Shown here piece after piece: positions 43,351 to 55,546 of a stretch of DNA of 64,000 nt. The DNA is taken from NCBI GenBank assembly GCA_030549205.1, contig JAUKTV010000006.1, positions 1,444,501-1,508,500 on the forward strand. Direction: 5' to 3'. The notes below the pieces were generated by a model. It saw nothing but the letters and a program-made list of their open reading frames with translations, searched no databases and was not told where the DNA came from. Numbering within the stretch: the first letter of the stretch is position 1; every line of letters starts with the position of its first letter. The translations under genes and the position numbers were made by a program. Source of the stretch: Apiosordaria backusii (lineage: Eukaryota > Ascomycota > Sordariomycetes > Sordariales > Lasiosphaeriaceae).

Positions 43351-45690
43351 ATGAGTTCAATTGCGACCGTCCCCTCGTCTCTTCACCACCCTTCCCGTTA
43401 CCACCTCCAGGGCATGCATCAGCGTCAACTGCCCGCTCCTCGAGGATTTCGGCCGCTTCCTCTCCATATCACGAACCCCTACGACCTGCGAAATCCCGAC
43501 TCAGGTGGCCTCCGCACACCTCCGGCCGACGAGAACATGGGAACCACCTACGAGATGCCTCACCTGGCATCTTCCAAAAACCACATCCACCACCACTCGA
43601 CCCACGCCCCACCAATGCCCCAGCAAGATCGCTACCGACCCGCACTGAACGAGCGCCCAGCCCCGAACGAGCAAATGCACAATCCCGGCTCACGATGCTC
43701 TGCCCCCCTCTACCAACCACAGGCGCAAGCCTCGAGACCATACCTCCCGTCTGCTGCCCCCGCGGCGACTGTGTCGAGTTCGGCGAGTGCCCCCCAGCGA
43801 CAGGGCTCAAATCGGCACCCTTCACGACCAGTATCGCCGCCGTTGGACACGAGCTTGGTATTCCACAGCATGGAAATTCCCGAATGTATTAGCCCGAGGG
43901 CTGGAAACCTGGCGCATTTTATGGCCGAGGTTACGGCTCTTTTCTGGTTCGAGTCACCTCAGACGCTTGAGACGGCTGAAAAAGTACGGACTCTACCACC
44001 GAACACCACCATTCCTCGACTGCCAGCCAGCGCTGTGGCGACGCACGGCTTCAAGAAATGGGTATCGACGGTGGTGACGACTACGCAAATTACACAGAAT
44101 GTGGTGCTGCTTGCGCTTCTCTACGTCTACAGGCTTAAAATGGCCAATCCTACCGTCAAGGGTCGGCTGGGGAGCGAGTATCGATTGTTGACCGTTGCCC
44201 TGATGCTTGGAAACAAGTTTTTGGACGACAACACTTACACGAACAAGACGTGGGCAGATGTGTCGGGGATTGGGGTGAATGAGATTCATGTGATGGAGGT
44301 GGAGTTCTTGAGCAACATGCGGTATGGCCTGTTGGTGTCGGCAGAGCAGTGGCGCGCGTGGCTGGATAAGCTCGCCAGCTTTTACGAGTATCTGGAACTT
44401 GCGCAGAGATCGCCGTCACCCTCACCATCACCGTTGTTGATGCCATCGCCAAGCCACCGCACTTTTGCCTCGCCGATTCCATCCCCGACGAGCACTGCGG
44501 CCTTGCAGTTGACCTCGGCCACGCATCCGATTTCCCAGCCATCCCGCCGGAACTCACCTGGATTTGGATCATATCCTGGCAGCACCACTCACAACGGCAA
44601 CAACAACGGGCCTGTCGGTTGGCCAGGCCCGTTCTCATCCAACAATGCAGTTTCACCCCTTGCCCTGAAGCCAGAACAGCACCTGTTGAGGAAGCGGAGC
44701 TTTACCGAGGATGACCCGACAGAACCCCCTGCGAAGCGTCTTGGCCGTGTTGCCCCTGAACAACCCCAACCCACACAGCTGCCCGCCCATCACCTCCCAT
44801 CGCAGGCACAACCACCACCACCACCACCACACCATGGCCAACATCGTCCCGTCGCCTCACACGGGCCTATCGGCTCTCAGATACCCATTAACTCTGCTAT
44901 TGGCCAGAACCGACCGGTTCCGCCCATTGCGTCTGATCAAGGACGCGTTGCCGTGCCCAGTTTGACACTGAACACGGGCCACGGCGGTCCTCTCGTCACA
45001 GCCCAATCGTTCCCATCGCAAGCGGCTTACGCACCGCCACAGGCTTCACCATTGTCACTCCCTCCCCTTGTACCAGGCGTGCGTGCCATGGCCACCGTGT
45101 ATCCAACCGCCACCACTTATGCGCCGCAACAGTCCGTCGTGGTTACATCCGGTCCCAGTGTGAGCTCGGCGCCCCAATCGGTGACCACTCCGACAACGAG
45201 CTTCCCGCCAATGTCCTATGGCACGCCAACAAAGCGTCCGTCTCCCCAGCACCACCTGGCTTCGAACGCCAACATGCCCGGGTCTTCGCCACTTTCCGTA
45301 GACCCTTTTGGCCACCATTCCGGGACACCGATGGGAAATGCTGGAACCACCAGCGGCCTGCACACGCCCATCTCTCACTCGCCCTCGATTTATTTGCAGC
45401 AGCGTAATAGCCCATACAAGCCCGTGAGACAGGTCAACACGCTACTCATCCCTCCCCCGTCTGCCTTCCTCCACCAGTACCATTTCCAAAACGCTGTGAC
45501 GCCGAACCAGATGCACTACCAGCCGCTTGGAAGGAGGAATGAATACCGGACAGGCATTGTGCCAGAGTACACCATGGGCGGTCAACACCCCTACCCGTCT
45601 TCGCAGCAGGTGCTTCCAGACCCGACACAACATCGGCCGCCTCACGTGCCACCTGTTGGGCGTCCAGATTCGTACCGATCGCAATACTGA
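43351..45690 (+). CDS. Clg1-like cyclin (Pho85-type partner) with long disordered tail
   Basis: 779 residues, single exon from ATG 43351 (MSSIATVPSS); the open frame begins earlier only at TTG. The N-terminal 185 residues are Pro/Ser/His-rich. A cyclin box lies at about 187-350: LAHFMAEVTALFWFES, then VVLLALLYVYRLKM, LTVALMLGNKFLDDNTY and NEIHVMEVEFLSNMRYGL. The last is the usual cyclin helix before the second fold. The NKFLDD segment and spacing match the fungal PCL/Clg1 family, which activates Pho85-class kinases in nutrient and cell-cycle signalling. The rest is disordered, rich in Pro, Ser, Thr, His and Gln, with many SP/TP sites and a basic KRLGR patch near 475. It is preceded by the long gene-free stretch and convergent with the arrestin gene. 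Confidence 0.85.
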   Translation: MSSIATVPSSLHHPSRYHLQGMHQRQLPAPRGFRPLPLHITNPYDLRNPDSGGLRTPPADENMGTTYEMPHLASSKNHIHHHSTHAPPMPQQDRYRPALNERPAPNEQMHNPGSRCSAPLYQPQAQASRPYLPSAAPAATVSSSASAPQRQGSNRHPSRPVSPPLDTSLVFHSMEIPECISPRAGNLAHFMAEVTALFWFESPQTLETAEKVRTLPPNTTIPRLPASAVATHGFKKWVSTVVTTTQITQNVVLLALLYVYRLKMANPTVKGRLGSEYRLLTVALMLGNKFLDDNTYTNKTWADVSGIGVNEIHVMEVEFLSNMRYGLLVSAEQWRAWLDKLASFYEYLELAQRSPSPSPSPLLMPSPSHRTFASPIPSPTSTAALQLTSATHPISQPSRRNSPGFGSYPGSTTHNGNNNGPVGWPGPFSSNNAVSPLALKPEQHLLRKRSFTEDDPTEPPAKRLGRVAPEQPQPTQLPAHHLPSQAQPPPPPPHHGQHRPVASHGPIGSQIPINSAIGQNRPVPPIASDQGRVAVPSLTLNTGHGGPLVTAQSFPSQAAYAPPQASPLSLPPLVPGVRAMATVYPTATTYAPQQSVVVTSGPSVSSAPQSVTTPTTSFPPMSYGTPTKRPSPQHHLASNANMPGSSPLSVDPFGHHSGTPMGNAGTTSGLHTPISHSPSIYLQQRNSPYKPVRQVNTLLIPPPSAFLHQYHFQNAVTPNQMHYQPLGRRNEYRTGIVPEYTMGGQHPYPSSQQVLPDPTQHRPPHVPPVGRPDSYRSQY

Positions 45691-46773
45691 ATGTTTCACC
45701 ATTTCCCACCTCTCGTTCTCTTCGTTTCTACGACACTGTATTATGTACTCTTTTGGCTTTTGGCTTCTTTTCATCACAGCATCTGCATTATTTAGGGCGT
45801 TGGGCTCCGGAACTTGGGCATTTTCAAGCATGACAATATTGATGGGCAATCAAGCTACCGACAAAAAGGTGTTGTTTTGTCTGGCGTTTTGGGAGTAGGC
45901 ATACAACAGGCAGTATTTTTTTTTTTTTTTTTACAAACTTTTCTTTTGGCCACGGTTGGCCGGTTTGGTGGGAGGATGAAATTTAATACCCCAGTCGCTC
46001 CCAGATAAGGATGGAAATGAGAGGAGCGGCACAGGAAATATATTCTATCGACGATAGGGATGGGACCATACCTACAGATGACGGTTCATGGTCAGCGAAG
46101 GGAGGGGGAACGGCTGTTACTCACCCTGGGGACAGCGTGTTTGTTCCAAGGCTGCTTGGGGACTGGTTAATTGTAACGATATCTGATAAGGCAAGCGAGA
46201 TAGCGCAAAATGAAGAAACAAAACATATCAGCGGCCCATAGAACGCTTTGATTCTTGAACACATTCTGGCTCTTTTTACTGCTGCATGCTGGTGGTTGTG
46301 TCTTGACTTTTGCAATCATGTGATGAGAAGCTTCATCAAGTTCCCTTGACTGAACCTGTTTACTCAACGAAACAGCACACTGGTCGACACAAAAGACAGG
46401 CGATATAAACCCAATTTCCCACGTCAAAACAAAAAACTACCAAGTATTATATTAGTCTGATGCTGCTTGCTGCCTATCTGCCTGCCTGCCTTTTGTACTC
46501 AATGGATACCTACCTAACCCATTAAGCAATGATTCTTTCCTTAGTACTACTCATCATGTTCATTTCCATGTCCCCTTGTAAAACCGTTGGTGTTCATGAT
46601 GCTCATGATGCTATTTCCCTTTCCAGTGTCGTGCCGTGTCGCCGTCAAAGTCATCATTCTATCCGTCTCCAATGTCAATGCTATGATGTTGATGCAGCGA
46701 AAAGAAGAAAACAAAAGGGGTATTTGTGTGTGTGTGTGTGCGTTGTGATGCTGTGAATGTATAAAGTGTGTCG

Positions 46774-46843
<70 letters not shown>

Positions 46844-47084
46844 TGTGCAGGGTTGTAGGAAGTTGGTGAATCAAGCCATGAGAATGTCTCATTATCATGG
46901 TCCGTCGGTAGGTAAGGTGCCCTTAGGGTAAAAGAAAAGAGCCGTTGCAGCCATCAACCCCTTGGTATCCGTCATTTGCCATCAAACAGCCGTGTACACC
47001 CAAAAACTCCTAGAAACCAAAGCCCGTTCCGTTGCATCCAACAAATGCCCTGTTTCCCAGATAGCTTCTTCAAGAAAAGGGACT
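45691..47084. other. Convergent intergenic region, no gene supported
   Basis: Probable 3' UTRs of the cyclin and arrestin genes. It contains a T tract of about 18 at 45916-45933 and the dinucleotide repeat at 46774-46847. Confidence 0.45.
46774..46847. repeat. Compound microsatellite (TA)n(TG)n
   Basis: About ten TA units run straight into about twenty TG units, followed by an imperfect ATGTGTGTGTG end; a shorter TG run lies just upstream at about 46725-46740. Likely length-polymorphic. Open frames crossing it are artefacts of the repeat. Confidence 0.9.
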
Positions 47085-50000
47085 TCACTGTCCCCGCCTC
47101 ACCACTCCGGTCATGTCGAGCCTAACTGTTGGCCGCTCAATTTCCAAACTCCGACTTGGGACCAGACGACCACCGGGTGTTCTTGGATTTGCCACATTGA
47201 CCCGCCCGCGGCGATGGGCTCGGGCAACCTCATCATTGTTGCTATCAGAAGAGTCATCATCGCCGGTTTCATCTGGCCGGGGCGTCAGCGGGGCGCTGGA
47301 AAATGGGTCAACATCGTTGAGCCCAATCGTGTCGTCACTGTTCCGCCTCGACCCCTCTTGTTCCAGGTCGTAAGCAGCCAGGCGGGCAAAATAGTCCGCC
47401 ATGCCGTCCACGCTCGGAGTTCCCACGATGATGTCGTAATTGGGGGGTGGCGTCATGAGGTCAGCTGGCAGCGGTGGTGGCGGTTCGTCTGCGTTGAAGG
47501 GAGGCGGGTTATACGAGGGATGTCTCAGCAGGTGAATGGGCCGTGGCTCACGGTCCAGCGGACTTGGAAGACCCCGAGCGCGGCTCAGGGAGCTGCTGGG
47601 CCTGTGCATAGGTCCGCCGGTTCGGGCAGTGGATTGAAGATGGGCAGCCTGGGGAATGCTGGGCAATCCGCCCGCCGTGCTGTTGAGATTGGAATCAATC
47701 CGCAGTCGGCTGCTGTTCAAGCTTGGAGCATCCTCCTCGATCATGGCAAGCGGCGTGGCCGAGCTCGACGAGTTTGGATCCAGAGGGTGGGCGTCCGAGC
47801 AACCGCACGACATCTGCTGCCGTTGCTCGGCGGGTCCGTCTCGCCCGCTGTACTGCGGCAGCGACGTGTTGGCTTGGGTTGCACGGCAATTCAAGACAGT
47901 AAAGGGACTATCAATGCTGATCTCGAAATGCCGCCGACGCTTCCCGGCGGGATCATCCGGGTCCAAGCGGGAGATGCGCATGACGATCTGGAGATATGTT
48001 TAGCATGAAGCCCATGGCCATGATTTGTAAGAGATCACTTACTTTGATCCAGTGGAAGACATTGACATTCTTCCAGCTGCAGTCTGGGTGCAGACGCAGC
48101 GTCTTGTCGCGTGCCATCATCTCACATGTTGGTAGTTGCACATTCATTTCGATCTCGGTGCTTCCCCAGAAGCTCTCTAGACCCAGGTCCAGTTCACCTA
48201 GGAGATTGTTGCTCGGATCAGGGAGTGGCTGCGGAGCACCGCCGGTCCTAGCAGCCTCCTGTAGCCGTCTTCGGGCAGCCAGCATTCGTGCCTCCTCCCG
48301 CTGCTGAGCATCCAACTCGCCGCCGCTAAGAACGCGGATGTCGCTTGCTACGTATTGTTTGTCCAAGGGCTTCCCCGCCACCTTTTCGAGCAGCAATATC
48401 TTCCTCCCCGAGTCCTTGCGCGTGACATGGCGGTCGTTGGTCCAGTACTCGATGCTTTCCGTCACGAACACCTTAAGCTTGTGAACTTGAACTTTGGCCA
48501 AGGGCGTGAGCTTGAATGCGATGGGGATTTTGGCTCCGATGGGGAAGCTCTTCCCTGAGATCATGATGTCGTAATGCAATTGATCCTCCCAATGGCGACT
48601 GATGGATATTGGCTCCGTCATCTCGAGAGACATCTGGTCTGGAAGGCGCACAATCGACACCTCTTTGGAACCGTGGAGATTTGGCTTGAATGCTCCTGCG
48701 CGCTCCACCATGGTTTCCAGTTCCCACCGAACAGAGCCGTACTGCAGCTTTGTAGTCTCGAGTTGATTGTGATCAATGGGCAACTCAAAGGCGTACTCGT
48801 ATGTGCCGGGACCAAACACCTTGAACCCCTTTGCCTGGACCGGGTTCGCAAACGGAGACTCGCCTTTGCCAAAGCTTCGGGACTGAACGGACTGAAGTGA
48901 AAGCCGTTTCCGCTCCTTGGCTGTCAGGGTAGAAGAATTCCTAGATTTTCCGAGAATGTGAAGCGACGCATTCGAGTTGTTGTAGAGCGAGGACATGAGA
49001 TTGTGGTGCGTAGAGCTGGCTTTTGGCACAAAGGTGCACTGACTCCCATACTCGGTCTCCCACATGCCCTCGTGCATGGCATGAAAGAAGACCAGAGACT
49101 GGGTGCGAAGTGTCTGCTCCTCAAACAGCTCTGTTTTGGATGGTGGAATTCCTTCGGGCCACTCTGTTCTGGCCTTGCCCACCAGTTTCAGCGTCACCGA
49201 CTTGAGTTTGACATTCTTGGACACGTTTAACTGCAGCTTGCCGCGGAGCAAAGCGCTCGATTCTTGCTGTCCTTGGCGCCTGGAATGGTTGTCATGATCG
49301 AATCCTGTGAGAAAGACATTCGGTTCTGCCAACAATATTGAGCAGGTCAGTCCGCTTCCTGACGCCACAGGCTTCTGAATTTCGGATACGGATGAGCTCA
49401 TCAGGCTCTTGGCGGATCGCATCGACACCATGCTGGTTCTGTTGGATGTTTGCAGTCCGTTCCCTCCGAGGGGATTTGGGACAGCTGCGGTGGCCATGAC
49501 GGGCTCCTCAACGGTCACGTCCTCGACACCTGGCCGCCCTGCAGGGACGGGATTCTCGATTACGGGGTCTTCCACGTAGGATCCTTCAAAACGCGAGAGC
49601 CTCCGGGCGAAACTTATGAAGCTCGACGGGCGGGACTGGGCTCTCGATGTCGGTGTGGTCGTAACGGTGGGTGTTGATTTCGTCGAAGGAGAGAAGACTG
49701 CCTTTATCCTGTCCAGCACTTTTCCAACCTTTTCAGCACCCGGAGATAATGAACGAAAGGACCGCCGCTTCTCCCTCTTTTCTGACCGTTCCTTTTCCAA
49801 CCTCCTCCGTTCCTTCTCCTCCTCTTTCTGGGCCTTCTTCTGTTCTCGATTCAGCTTTCTGGTCCTCTTCTTTGCGTCTCTCTGCTCCTTGTCTGTGGTC
49901 TTCTTCTTGAATGCCTGGTTTGACTTTGGCGGCCGCAAATCTGGGGGAACAAAGCCAGAAGGGTACGAGATGATGTGAATCGAGTGAGGTCGACGCTGGC

Positions 50001-50226
50001 GCGGCTGTATTAGCGGGGTTGGGAAGTGGGCACTCTCGGCACGGTGCCTGGGCTCAAGAGGATGTCTTGGGGTGTAGTAGATGGATCCGTGTGCGGACGA
50101 GAAGTAGGGCTCGGGACGCAGTCGATCGTGTTCGGTACCTGCAGCAGACATGGCGTCCCGGTTAGAAGAAAGCTCTCGTGGAGAAGGGCATGCAGCGGAC
50201 GGTGACAACACCGGCAAGGCAAACAT
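47085..50226 (-). CDS. Alpha-arrestin (arrestin-related trafficking adaptor)
   Basis: Adaptor that brings the ubiquitin ligase Rsp5/HulA to plasma-membrane permeases. Exons complement(48043..50226) and complement(47085..47987), 55-nt intron (GTAAGT...CTCCAG), 1028 residues. A basic, coiled region (about 100-150, KKKTTDKEQRDAKKRTRK and on) precedes the arrestin fold. Arrestin_N is at about 294-555 (TCSILLAEPNVFLTGFDHD, FGPGTYEYAFELPIDH). Arrestin_C is at about 560-760 (HYDIMISGKSFPIGAKIPI). The tail has a PPNY motif near 909 and LPQY near 772, the WW-domain ligands that recruit the ligase. Many SP/TP and SR sites suggest phospho-regulation. A second in-frame ATG at 50151 would shorten the protein by 25 residues. 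Which permeases it serves cannot be told. Confidence 0.87.
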
Positions 50227-52847
50227 GGGAACGATAAAGGAACGTCATTGGGGGTGTGTCACAAAAACCCAGGAAAAGAAAACAAAAGGAAAAGAACGAG
50301 AACACGGGCGGTCAACACACAGCATCCGGCCATGAAGGGGATGGAGATGTCCCCAGCTCCATCAAGGAGCCCCGGGGTCGGGGCAACGCTGTAGGCGGAC
50401 AGAGGATGCTGCGACTGGCCGGCGACAGCACGAAGGTGCTGGGAAGGATTGCGGTCCAATGCGCCTGCAGACGAACGGGAAGGGGAGGGACCCCAGCGGT
50501 GGGCATTCCGGCGAGGTGGAGCATTGTGACGGGTGTCTCGAGGAAGCGCCATGACAGACAGGCATGATGGTGGTGGTGGTGGCCGGGAAGGTGTGTGTCG
50601 AGGCAGTCGAAGAAACAGAAACAACAACGGCAGCAGCAGCAACCTCAACGGTGGGAGCGGCTGTCATCTGTGTACAGAGTAGGGAACGGGCAGGAGAGGC
50701 ACACTATACCTCCCGTCGACGGTTCGGGGCATGGAGATGGAAGTGGAAGTGGAAGTAGAAGGGAGAGACATGACGGATGCGGAAGGGAGCCGTTAGGGAG
50801 CGTTGCTGGCTGAGAGCACCAGCACGGGCACGTACCTGCACCTGAATCATAGCAACCCCGTTATTATCATCTGCGTGGACTTTGGTGTCTCTGGCCTTGT
50901 GCTCGGCGCAAATTGGGACGCGGGTTCTGGTACCACAGCAGGGCAGTCAAGACAATAAGACAGCCGGGAGGGTGTCCTGTGTTGTCTTGGAGTTGGTTCT
51001 TATGAGTCGACCAGCCAGTCAGTTGTTACCACAAGAGAGCCGCGCGGATTTGCACCGCAATGAGGTCCTTTTGCCAGACAAGTAGATATGTTTGTTTGGG
51101 GGGCGGCGTGGTATGGTCGCCGAGGGGGGGGGGGTGTGGGAGGAGGGCTGTTCCTTTTTCCGGGTCGAGACTGTCTCAACTGGTCACAAGGGATCGCGCG
51201 CACACCAACGGGGACGGTAGACGGGGCGATAGCGTGGAGTCGCAACCGGTGGGACGGCGGCAGGGAGACACGGCGGCAGGGAAGATGCGGTCGAAGGGTT
51301 CAAAGCATGAACGGGTCGATGTTGGACGGATCCGTCACTGCGCAGGCCCCGTGGAATGCTGCGATGGTTTCTCGGGAGAGAGGAGCTGGAGGGAAGACAA
51401 TAGTAGCTGACAGGGGACAGGTAGAGAGCCAGCAATTAGAGTTGGTATTGCACTAGGAGCGACAAGAATAGACAATCGACAGCGTACCTATTTGCAAAGC
51501 CATGTCCTGAACTGGAGGGAGGCCATGCCATGATTGCGCGAAACCTGGAGGGCCCGTCGAAAAGTATGATGTATTTTCGACGGCACACCCCTGCCCTTGG
51601 TTCGCTTGAACTCGGGCCCAGACCGGAACATGGCCGCTAGACCAATCAGGGCCGCCCACTGCTGGGTCCACAAGCACCTCCTTTGCCTCTGGTGCTGCAC
51701 TCTCACGCATTACACCAGACACCAGCAAAAGTCTCTTTTATGGTTTCCATCTGTCGACATGTTCAAGTGGTTCCCTTTGGCCGTTTCCAGTTCAACACAC
51801 ATCAGCCAGGTAAAACGGCGAGGATCAGGCAAACAAACAAACACGACAGACACTCTCCGGCAGAAGGACGCCCAACAACGGGGTCTAGAAACATGGCCCC
51901 TGTGACGAAACAACTCCTGGGTTTTCACATCTGCCCAACTCAAGGCACAGCATGAGTTTGGCTTGTGTGTGTGCTTGTCCAATGTCAGTGACCACTCACT
52001 GCTTCAATGGGCTTTCCCATTGGCCACTCGCTGGGCTGCGCAAAGCAGGATTAGGTGGTAGAAGGCGACCCCGCGATTTCGCCGTGCTTCCTGTCCCCCC
52101 ACCATCGTCCGTCTGATACTATGTAGATAGGTGCCGGGTGGAGCCGACTCAAGATCGAGTCCAGGTCTCCCTGCCATGAAACTCAGTCTACATATACGGT
52201 GGATCGGGAGAGTTCTCTCTCTTTTTATTGTCATCTCAATCTCTCCTACTTCAAACAGCAGGCAGAAGATAACCTGGAATGAAAAGACACTGAGGTGCCG
52301 GCTGGTCGAATTCGGCTCTCGGCAGTCCAGCCCTGCTGCAAATCAATTGATGAGCTACGTCATCCGTCGTCGGAGATAGGCATTCAAAGATTTTATTAGC
52401 CATCTTTGTGGCCTTCGATCTAACGGCCAACAACCCGGACCTGGCGATCATTGGTGAACCCTGTTCTGCATCTTTTGTGGCTGCAGATCCCCGTTGTCAT
52501 CCACCGCTCTCGATTGTGCTCACTCCCTCAAGTCGTGCCACATCACCTTATTTAGCATAGATTGTTCTAGTGTAGCACGAGCACGTCTACTAAATGGGTG
52601 TTTCAGATCATCAACAATATTTATGCAACGAGTCAGTAGTCGTGGAAAAGCCGGGCGGATAAAACGACAGGCTGCCTTGCACCTTCATGCCGGACATTCC
52701 GGGTCTCAATCGAGCGAGTTTATCACCGGCTCATGGCCAGACAGGCAGCCGTTCTTCCCGCTCCGGCTTGGAACGGCTCGGTTCCGGCGCACTGGGTTGG
52801 TCATAAATATTTGGAAAATAGATTGATTACTCTACAATTGTCTCTTG
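50227..52847. other. Intergenic, no gene supported
   Basis: Long probable 5' leader/promoter of the arrestin gene (Pro/His-like simple sequence near 50560-50660, G tracts near 51125) and 3' flank of the dehydrogenase. No open frame with coding character was found. Confidence 0.45.
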
Positions 52848-54173
52848 CTAATTAAACGTAATGACAGCTCGGAACCGCACCCTACCGCTGAGCATAGCAT
52901 CAAAAGCATCATTGGCCTTCTCCAATGGAAATTCCTCAATGAGACAGTCAATGTTCTGCAACTGCGTGAACGCAATCGCCTCCTCCGAGTCGATAGCATG
53001 GCCACATGGCCACGCCTGAACAGACAGCCCATATCTCAGCTAAATATTCACAGAAAAAATCAGCATATGGGCCAGTATCAGGCATCTCAACCGGGCAGGA
53101 AGAGGAAACTTACCATGACCCCAGTGTTGACGCTCACATCGCCCGGCACACTCAAAATTAGCAACTTGCCCAGCGGCCCCAAGCCGTTCATTAATCTAGG
53201 CATAGAATCCGCTTGGGGGTTTGTAGTCACGACTAGTGAAGCACCCCCCAACTTCTTCAAGCCCTCTCCGGCGTCCACTTTTGACGTGTCAATATACTCG
53301 TGCGCTCCTAGCTCACGTGCGAACTTCTCCTTGTCCGCGCCCCTCGAAATGGCCACGACGCGATATCCAAACTTGTTGGCATACTGAATAGCGAGGTGAC
53401 CCAGCCCCCCCAACCCCTGGATGGCTACCGTCTCCCCGACACCAACGTTCATGTGCCGAATGGAGTTGAACACAGTCATACCGGCGCAGAGGATGGGGGC
53501 GTATTTGGCTGCCGAGACTGTTTCGGGGATGGGGACGCCGGCCTCTGAACGAAGGAGGACATATTCCGCATCTAATGATGTCAGTGCTGGCAATGTTGAC
53601 AATGGATTCAGGGGCTCAGGTGTTCAGTCAGTCAAGAGGGGACAAACTTACACCCTCCCTGTTTTGTCTCCCCGTTGACAACCTGGTTATCGCACATTTG
53701 ATGGTATCCCTTTTTGCAGGACCTGCAGGTTCCTTTCAAGTTGCTTGGTGTCAGTTTTCACTGCTGCTCGCTGCTTTATAAGGGGGTTCAAACCAACCAT
53801 CATGACCACCATGCCACCCGCTTCCAATCCTGTCACCGACCTTCCAAGCCCTGACATTTGGTCCGACGGCTGCTACCCTGCCGATAATTTCATGACCTGG
53901 AACGATTGGGCTTTTGAGTGGTTCTGTCAGTACCTATCCATGATCTTGACCGAATTCTGAGAAACACGAGGCAGTACAAAAAGAGTAAAGAGCTTACAAT
54001 CCACCACCCATCACGTTGTTCTGAGCAAACACATCAGAGAAGCATACTCCGCAGGCTTCTACTTTGACCAACACCTCGTTTGGCCCAGGGTGCTGAAGGG
54101 GTACCTCTTCAATAGTCAGGGGCGCACCGGCTGACTTGAAGACGGCTTGTTTGTAGGCTTGGGGGAGCGACAT
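52848..54173 (-). CDS. Zinc-dependent alcohol dehydrogenase (MDR superfamily)
   Basis: NAD(P)-dependent medium-chain alcohol dehydrogenase, 339 residues in five exons: complement(53998..54173), (53798..53910), (53652..53732), (53114..53571), (52848..53039). All introns are 65-87 nt and phases close. Start MSLPQAYKQAVF. Catalytic zinc ligands are in CGVCFSD and PIVPGHE, with the third ligand expected in the C-terminal WPCGHA segment. The structural-zinc loop is HDGTCRSCKKGYHQMC. The Rossmann motif is GLGGLGHLAIQYA, preceded by the GVGETVAIQ strand. The acceptor giving GGGFPIVPGHE (AAAG at 53911) was chosen because it alone restores the family sequence. Similar fungal enzymes oxidise short-chain or aromatic alcohols. 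It lies in tandem with the aldo-keto reductase. Confidence 0.88.
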
Positions 54174-55546
54174 TATGGTTAGGTTGCTTGCTAGTTGCTT
54201 GATATAATTGAAAAGAATTTGAAGAATGGTAAGGAAGTATGCTGAGGACCGAAACCAATTTGGTGAGTTCCAAGTAAAGGTGGGATGCAGACCTGCATTT
54301 ATCTGTCATTGGGAGCAATCCCCAGCACCCTACAAGAGGAGGCAACCGACGGGTTTAAGCCATCGGATCTTGGCCGAATCTGATCTCCGGCTGAAACATC
54401 ACCAAACCAGTTAGGTCTGTCTTTCTTACCTTATCCTGTGCCCAGGTGCCGGTATCAAGCTTCGCGCTCGGAATTTGGAGGTTCGGGATTTGATGCCTGG
54501 TAGCACGTGTCCCAGAAAGGCAACAAGATGAGAACGTTAAGTCCAGCCAATGGGATGACAGGCCTAGATCCGACGCCCGAGATTCTGCGTCAAAGGATCG
54601 CTAGATACCTGTTGGAAGAAGAAATTTGTCAGTGGAGTTCAAGGGTGGTGCTTCTGATCTCCCCCTCTCTAGTAGTCACGTTAATAGGTAGTCATGAATC
54701 TGAACAATGGATAGAGCTTAAGGCTGATATATCTTCACCACTTCACCGACAAAACTCGACGAACAAGTATGTCCTCAATAAGCCACATATGTTCTCTTCT
54801 ACCTACCGAGAGATATTGGTATACAGGCAAAAAGCCTCTAATGCAGATACTAAGCTGAATTCAATCATGCCACACAGTGTAGTCTGAGGACTCAGTACCT
54901 GTATCAATGATCCAGATCCCATTATACAATAAATCATGTTGTTCGATCCAAGCTCTTGCGGTCTTCAATCAACGTGCCAGTGGAGCAGGCATTTTCGGCT
55001 TCGGCTTTGGGGTGAAGCTCTAATTCCGATCGTAACTCTGATTGGCTCTAGCACCAATAACAGAGCAATCACGGTACCAAAGGGCAAAGGGCCTCGGGCA
55101 GATAGGGAAAAGAAGACAGGCTCGGGAGAAGGAGCTGCGGACGAGGCAATAAATGTGTTTGATGTTGGGGGCTCTGGTGAGTGGGTGGAGGGGCAAGGTG
55201 CCTAGGGTGCCGGTTGCGTCTGTGAGAAGCCGAAAAAGGGAGGAGAGTTATAGTGATGAGTGCACGAAAAGTGGTAATGTGGTAATGTGGTAATGTGGTA
55301 ATGTGTTAGAGGGTGAAAGGGGATATGAATACTTCCTATTGTTTTAAAGTGTTGGTAATCAGAGTATTCCCTCTACCAGACAGTTCATAAGCACTAGCAT
55401 ATCGAAACTCTCCTCATCTGCTGCATGCTTGGTTTGCAAAGAATGTAGAGATCTTGCTAGCTGTCTTGTCTCGTGAAACTTGAGAAAACGCCTCTGATAA
55501 AAAAAGAAGCAGCATCTATATTCTGGGTTACATCGCTATGCTTGAT
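54174..55546. other. Intergenic, no gene supported
   Basis: Promoter of the dehydrogenase and 3' flank of the aldo-keto reductase. A short tandem repeat lies at 55271-55305. Confidence 0.45.
55271..55305. repeat. Tandem 8-bp repeat GTGGTAAT x4
   Basis: Four perfect copies of GTGGTAAT followed by a partial GTG. Probably slippage-generated. Confidence 0.85.

Noticed and set aside
46659..46898. Open frame with Thr-His/Tyr-Ile repeats
   Set aside because: Generated by the TA/TG microsatellite.
46962..48008. 348-residue plus-strand frame opposite the arrestin C-terminal exon
   Set aside because: Antisense shadow of a GC-rich coding exon; the minus strand has clear arrestin tail and PY motifs.
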